Below are positions 6,125 to 8,015 of a stretch of DNA of 8,015 nucleotides, one piece after another; the stretch's first letter is position 1; the number at the start of each line of letters is the position of its first letter. The notes beneath the pieces were generated by a model. That model did not search any database and was not told the DNA's origin. It worked only from the letters and a program-made list of their open reading frames with translations. The translations under genes and the position numbers were made by a program. This DNA is from Methanosarcinales archaeon (GTDB lineage: Archaea; Halobacteriota; Methanosarcinia; Methanosarcinales; Methanocomedenaceae): contig DAOWEE010000112.1 in assembly GCA_030638625.1 (NCBI GenBank), positions 1 through 8,015 of the forward strand, read 5' to 3'.

Positions 6125-6133
6125 ATCACTCCT
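6125..6133 (-). promoter_or_regulatory. Ribosome-binding site fixing the CGGC gene start
   Basis: Read on the - strand this is AGGAGTGAT, six bases before the ATG at 6118. It lies in the 37-base gap after the preceding gene and rules in the short 110-residue form over the longer frame. Confidence 0.8.
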
Positions 6134-6155
6134 AACATCTTTATTTTGTATCCCA

Positions 6156-6992
6156 TTATTGCACATTTTCCGATTGTATCTTGTCAAACAACTGAACAAA
6201 CTCCTCCTTCCATTCCGGCATTTCCGAAACAAAGGGTTGACCGTTTGAGTACAGCCTTGCAATATCTTCATTTTGTGGAATCTTCATAAGGATTGGAATA
6301 TTTCTTTCTATACAGAATTTTTCAACCCTGTCATCACCGATACCATCCCGGTTTATGACCACACCAAAGGGAATTGTTAAATGCTTCACTACTTCAACCG
6401 CAAGTTTCAAATCATAAAGACCAAAAGGCGTGGGTTCTGTAACCAGTAGGCAAAAATCAGTGCCTCTAATGGTTTCAATAGCCGGGCAGGATGTCCCTGG
6501 GGGTGAATCAAGAATTGTATTGTTTCCTTTGGTGATTCTTTTTTTAAGGGCTTTAATTACCGGAGTCGCCATAGGTTCCCCGATATTCAACATTCCATGA
6601 TAAAATTCAACTCCATCAGAAGTTCCCCCCTCAATTATGCCAATAATACGTTTATCTTCAGTAATGGCTTCTTTTGGACACACCAATGTACACCCTCCAC
6701 AACCATGACATAACTGCGGGAAGACCAGAACATCAGAAGGCAGCACAGCAATGGCATTGTACTGGCAGAATTGTGAACATTTTTGGCAAAAGTCGCACTT
6801 TTCTTTATCGACTACAGGAACTGATTGATACACATCTTCAACTTTTTCCAAATCCATGTTCAGGAATATGTGGGAATCCGGTTCTTCAACATCACAATCC
6901 AACAACTGTGCATTAGCAATGCTAAGCGCCATATTCGTTGCTATAGTAGTCTTACCTGTCCCTCCTTTCCCACTTGCAATAGATATTATCAT
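6156..6992 (-). CDS. MinD/Mrp-superfamily ATPase with inserted 2x[4Fe-4S] ferredoxin domain (copy 2)
   Basis: A 278-residue paralogue of the ATPase at 4892-5752. It starts MIISIASGKGGTGKTT (Walker A 8-16), then LLDCDVEEPDSH, and carries an inserted ferredoxin domain with C66, C69, C72, C76 and C95, C98, C101, C105; the Walker B-like ILDSPPG is at 160-166. It differs from copy 1 in DSPPG for DGPPG and in the sequence between the ferredoxin and the Walker B. A frame extension to a GTG at 7016 is possible but would overlap the radical SAM gene by four bases. The ATG at 6992 has a GAGGTGATT site (6996-7004) and places the Walker A at the usual distance from the N-terminus, so it is preferred. Tandem ATPases of this kind are common in anaerobic archaea and bacteria; they may act as a heterodimer. 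The cargo is unknown. Confidence 0.93.
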   Translation of the reverse strand: MIISIASGKGGTGKTTIATNMALSIANAQLLDCDVEEPDSHIFLNMDLEKVEDVYQSVPVVDKEKCDFCQKCSQFCQYNAIAVLPSDVLVFPQLCHGCGGCTLVCPKEAITEDKRIIGIIEGGTSDGVEFYHGMLNIGEPMATPVIKALKKRITKGNNTILDSPPGTSCPAIETIRGTDFCLLVTEPTPFGLYDLKLAVEVVKHLTIPFGVVINRDGIGDDRVEKFCIERNIPILMKIPQNEDIARLYSNGQPFVSEMPEWKEEFVQLFDKIQSENVQ

Positions 6993-6995
6993 TCT

Positions 6996-7004
6996 AATCA
7001 CCTC
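6996..7004 (-). promoter_or_regulatory. Ribosome-binding site fixing the start of MinD-family copy 2
   Basis: GAGGTGATT on the - strand lies three bases before the ATG at 6992, in the 20-base gap after the radical SAM stop. It decides for ATG 6992 against the upstream GTG at 7016. Confidence 0.8.
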
Positions 7005-7012
7005 AATTATTT

Positions 7013-7951
7013 TCACTGGATTTTCTTGATAAAATTTGATGGCAAAAGATAGGATATATTTTGATATTCTACTCGTACCAAACTTCCATCTGATAGCATA
7101 GAATCGATATTCCCGGATTCAGAAAATCTCATCTCGATGTCTTTTGCCTGTTCTTCCCTCAATGGATGGCGGGAGCATATCTCTATAATTGCTGTTCTGG
7201 CATCCGGATAGTTATCAAAACCAAATTCGCCATCCTCATAATCAGTAAGGTCCAGCGTTGTACCAAAAATCTCATGTGCCCTGATTATTCTCCCGGGTTC
7301 GGGCGGTCTGACACCGGGTTTTGCAGGCGGTCGGATGGGAACTGAAATGTATATGCGGTCAGGTTTTATCTGTTCAATGGCATCATTCATTTCCATTAAA
7401 GATTTATCTGAATCATTTACATCCTTAACCAGCATGACCTCAAGCCATATTTCACCAGAGTACTTTTTCCTGAAATCAACCTGGCCTTGGAGCATTTCTT
7501 CAAATCCAATACTGCCATGAGGTCTGTTAACTTTTCTATAAACCATCTCATTTCCAGCATCAAGTGAAGGAAGTACCACATCGCTGTTTTTCAGATCCTG
7601 CCTTACATCCTCCATAAATAAGAGGGAACCGTTTGTGATTACAGCTACAGGTATCTGCCATTTTTCTTTGCACTGGCCAATCAACCAACCAAGGTCTTTG
7701 CACAGTGTAGGTTCACCGTCTCCAACAAATGTAATGTAATCGAGATTTGCAGAATTTACTACTTTTACTACATTTTCAATATCGGACAGTATATCTTCTT
7801 TAGGATAGAAAACCTCACGCTTCACCTGCAATTTATCAGTCCTGCCCAATTGACAGTAGATGCAGTTGTACGAACAGGTTTTAGGCGGTATGGGACTCAC
7901 TCCCAATGACCGCCCTAACCTCCTGGAAGGAACGGGACCGTATACATACAT
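7013..7951 (-). CDS. Radical SAM protein, COG0731 type
   Basis: A 312-residue radical SAM enzyme. After the family lead YGPVPSRRLGRSLGVSPIPP (4-23) comes the cluster motif C26-x3-C30-x2-C33 (CSYNCIYC), which binds the [4Fe-4S] cluster that cleaves S-adenosylmethionine. GDGEPT (77-82) is the GGE-like SAM-binding motif, followed by ITNGSL (105-110), LPSLDA (127-132) and EVMLVKDVND (171-180), strands of the partial TIM barrel. The last 55 residues or so (REEQAKDIEMRF onward) look like a winged-helix domain. COG0731 proteins of this form occur widely in methanogens and are related to wyosine-forming Tyw1, but lack of its extra motifs means the substrate is unknown. The ATG at 7951 follows the previous stop by one base and has a GAGGGTG site (7961-7967) inside that gene. 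The MinD-family gene follows 20 bases later. Confidence 0.92.
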   Translation of the reverse strand: MYVYGPVPSRRLGRSLGVSPIPPKTCSYNCIYCQLGRTDKLQVKREVFYPKEDILSDIENVVKVVNSANLDYITFVGDGEPTLCKDLGWLIGQCKEKWQIPVAVITNGSLLFMEDVRQDLKNSDVVLPSLDAGNEMVYRKVNRPHGSIGFEEMLQGQVDFRKKYSGEIWLEVMLVKDVNDSDKSLMEMNDAIEQIKPDRIYISVPIRPPAKPGVRPPEPGRIIRAHEIFGTTLDLTDYEDGEFGFDNYPDARTAIIEICSRHPLREEQAKDIEMRFSESGNIDSMLSDGSLVRVEYQNISYLLPSNFIKKIQ

Positions 7952-7952
7952 C

Positions 7953-8015
7953 TTATCCGCACCCTCTTTTTAAAATAATATCTCCTTGTTGTGCTCCCAG
8001 TTCTTTTGCAATCAA
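7953..8015 (-). CDS. C-terminal tail of an unidentified protein (cut by right edge)
   Basis: The - strand frame from the window edge reads 20 residues, including IAKELGAQQGDIILKRG and ending in CG, then a TAA at 7953-7955. One base separates this stop from the ATG of the radical SAM gene, the spacing expected of coupled operon genes, and the residue composition looks like real protein. Another frame is also open across this short stretch, so coding is not certain. I do not recognise the protein from so little sequence. If real, the - strand operon extends beyond the window and its promoter is not visible here. Confidence 0.5.
   Translation of the reverse strand: MIAKELGAQQGDIILKRGCG

Noticed and set aside
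4950..6125. Long 391-codon frame on the + strand
   Set aside because: It is antisense to the copy 1 MinD-family and CGGC genes, both of which have clear families. Its product shows no recognisable domain and is a composition shadow.
6119..6271. Upstream extension of the CGGC gene to ATG 6271
   Set aside because: It would overlap the preceding ATPase gene by 116 bases, the added residues have no family resemblance, and a strong ribosome-binding site favours ATG 6118.
6993..7016. GTG start at 7016 for MinD-family copy 2
   Set aside because: The ATG at 6992 has a much better ribosome-binding site and gives the normal distance to the Walker A motif; the GTG would overlap the radical SAM stop.

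Overview
The window comes from a methyl-coenzyme M reductase (MCR) carrying archaeon. On the + strand (1-4021) lies the 3' part of an mcrBDCGA operon: the last 118 codons of mcrB, then complete mcrD, mcrC, mcrG and mcrA. The gene order and the sequences resemble Methanosarcinales-type operons. Several substitutions at positions that are otherwise nearly invariant in McrA suggest an uncultured relative (ANME-2 or GoM-Arc1/Argoarchaeum-like) rather than an ordinary methanogen. That placement is inference and needs a phylogeny.

The mcr operon ends in a clear hairpin plus T-tract terminator (4038-4074). A short AT-rich convergent spacer follows. From 8015 down to 4189 the - strand carries a tightly packed gene cluster: the tail of an unidentified protein (7953-8015), a COG0731-type radical SAM protein, a MinD-family ATPase with an inserted 2x[4Fe-4S] ferredoxin domain, a small CGGC-domain protein, a second such MinD/ferredoxin ATPase, a 33-codon gene not usually called, and a cysteine-rich DUF1847 protein. 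Gaps are 1 to 37 bases, and there is one ATGA start/stop overlap, so this looks like one operon whose promoter lies beyond the right edge.

The mcr genes encode the enzyme that makes methane or activates methane/alkane, with its chaperone-like McrD and the activation-complex subunit McrC. The - strand cluster is built almost entirely from Fe-S and cysteine-rich proteins plus nucleotide-dependent metal-cluster carriers. It reads as an Fe-S or metal-cofactor handling or redox module, but its substrate cannot be told from the sequence. The most distinctive points are the McrA active-site-region substitutions (Met351 in place of the usual Gln before the catalytic Tyr) and the 33-residue protein resembling only the C-terminal cysteine helix of IscU/NifU. 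The mcr genes look visibly richer in G+C than the - strand cluster, which may only reflect codon bias of highly expressed genes.
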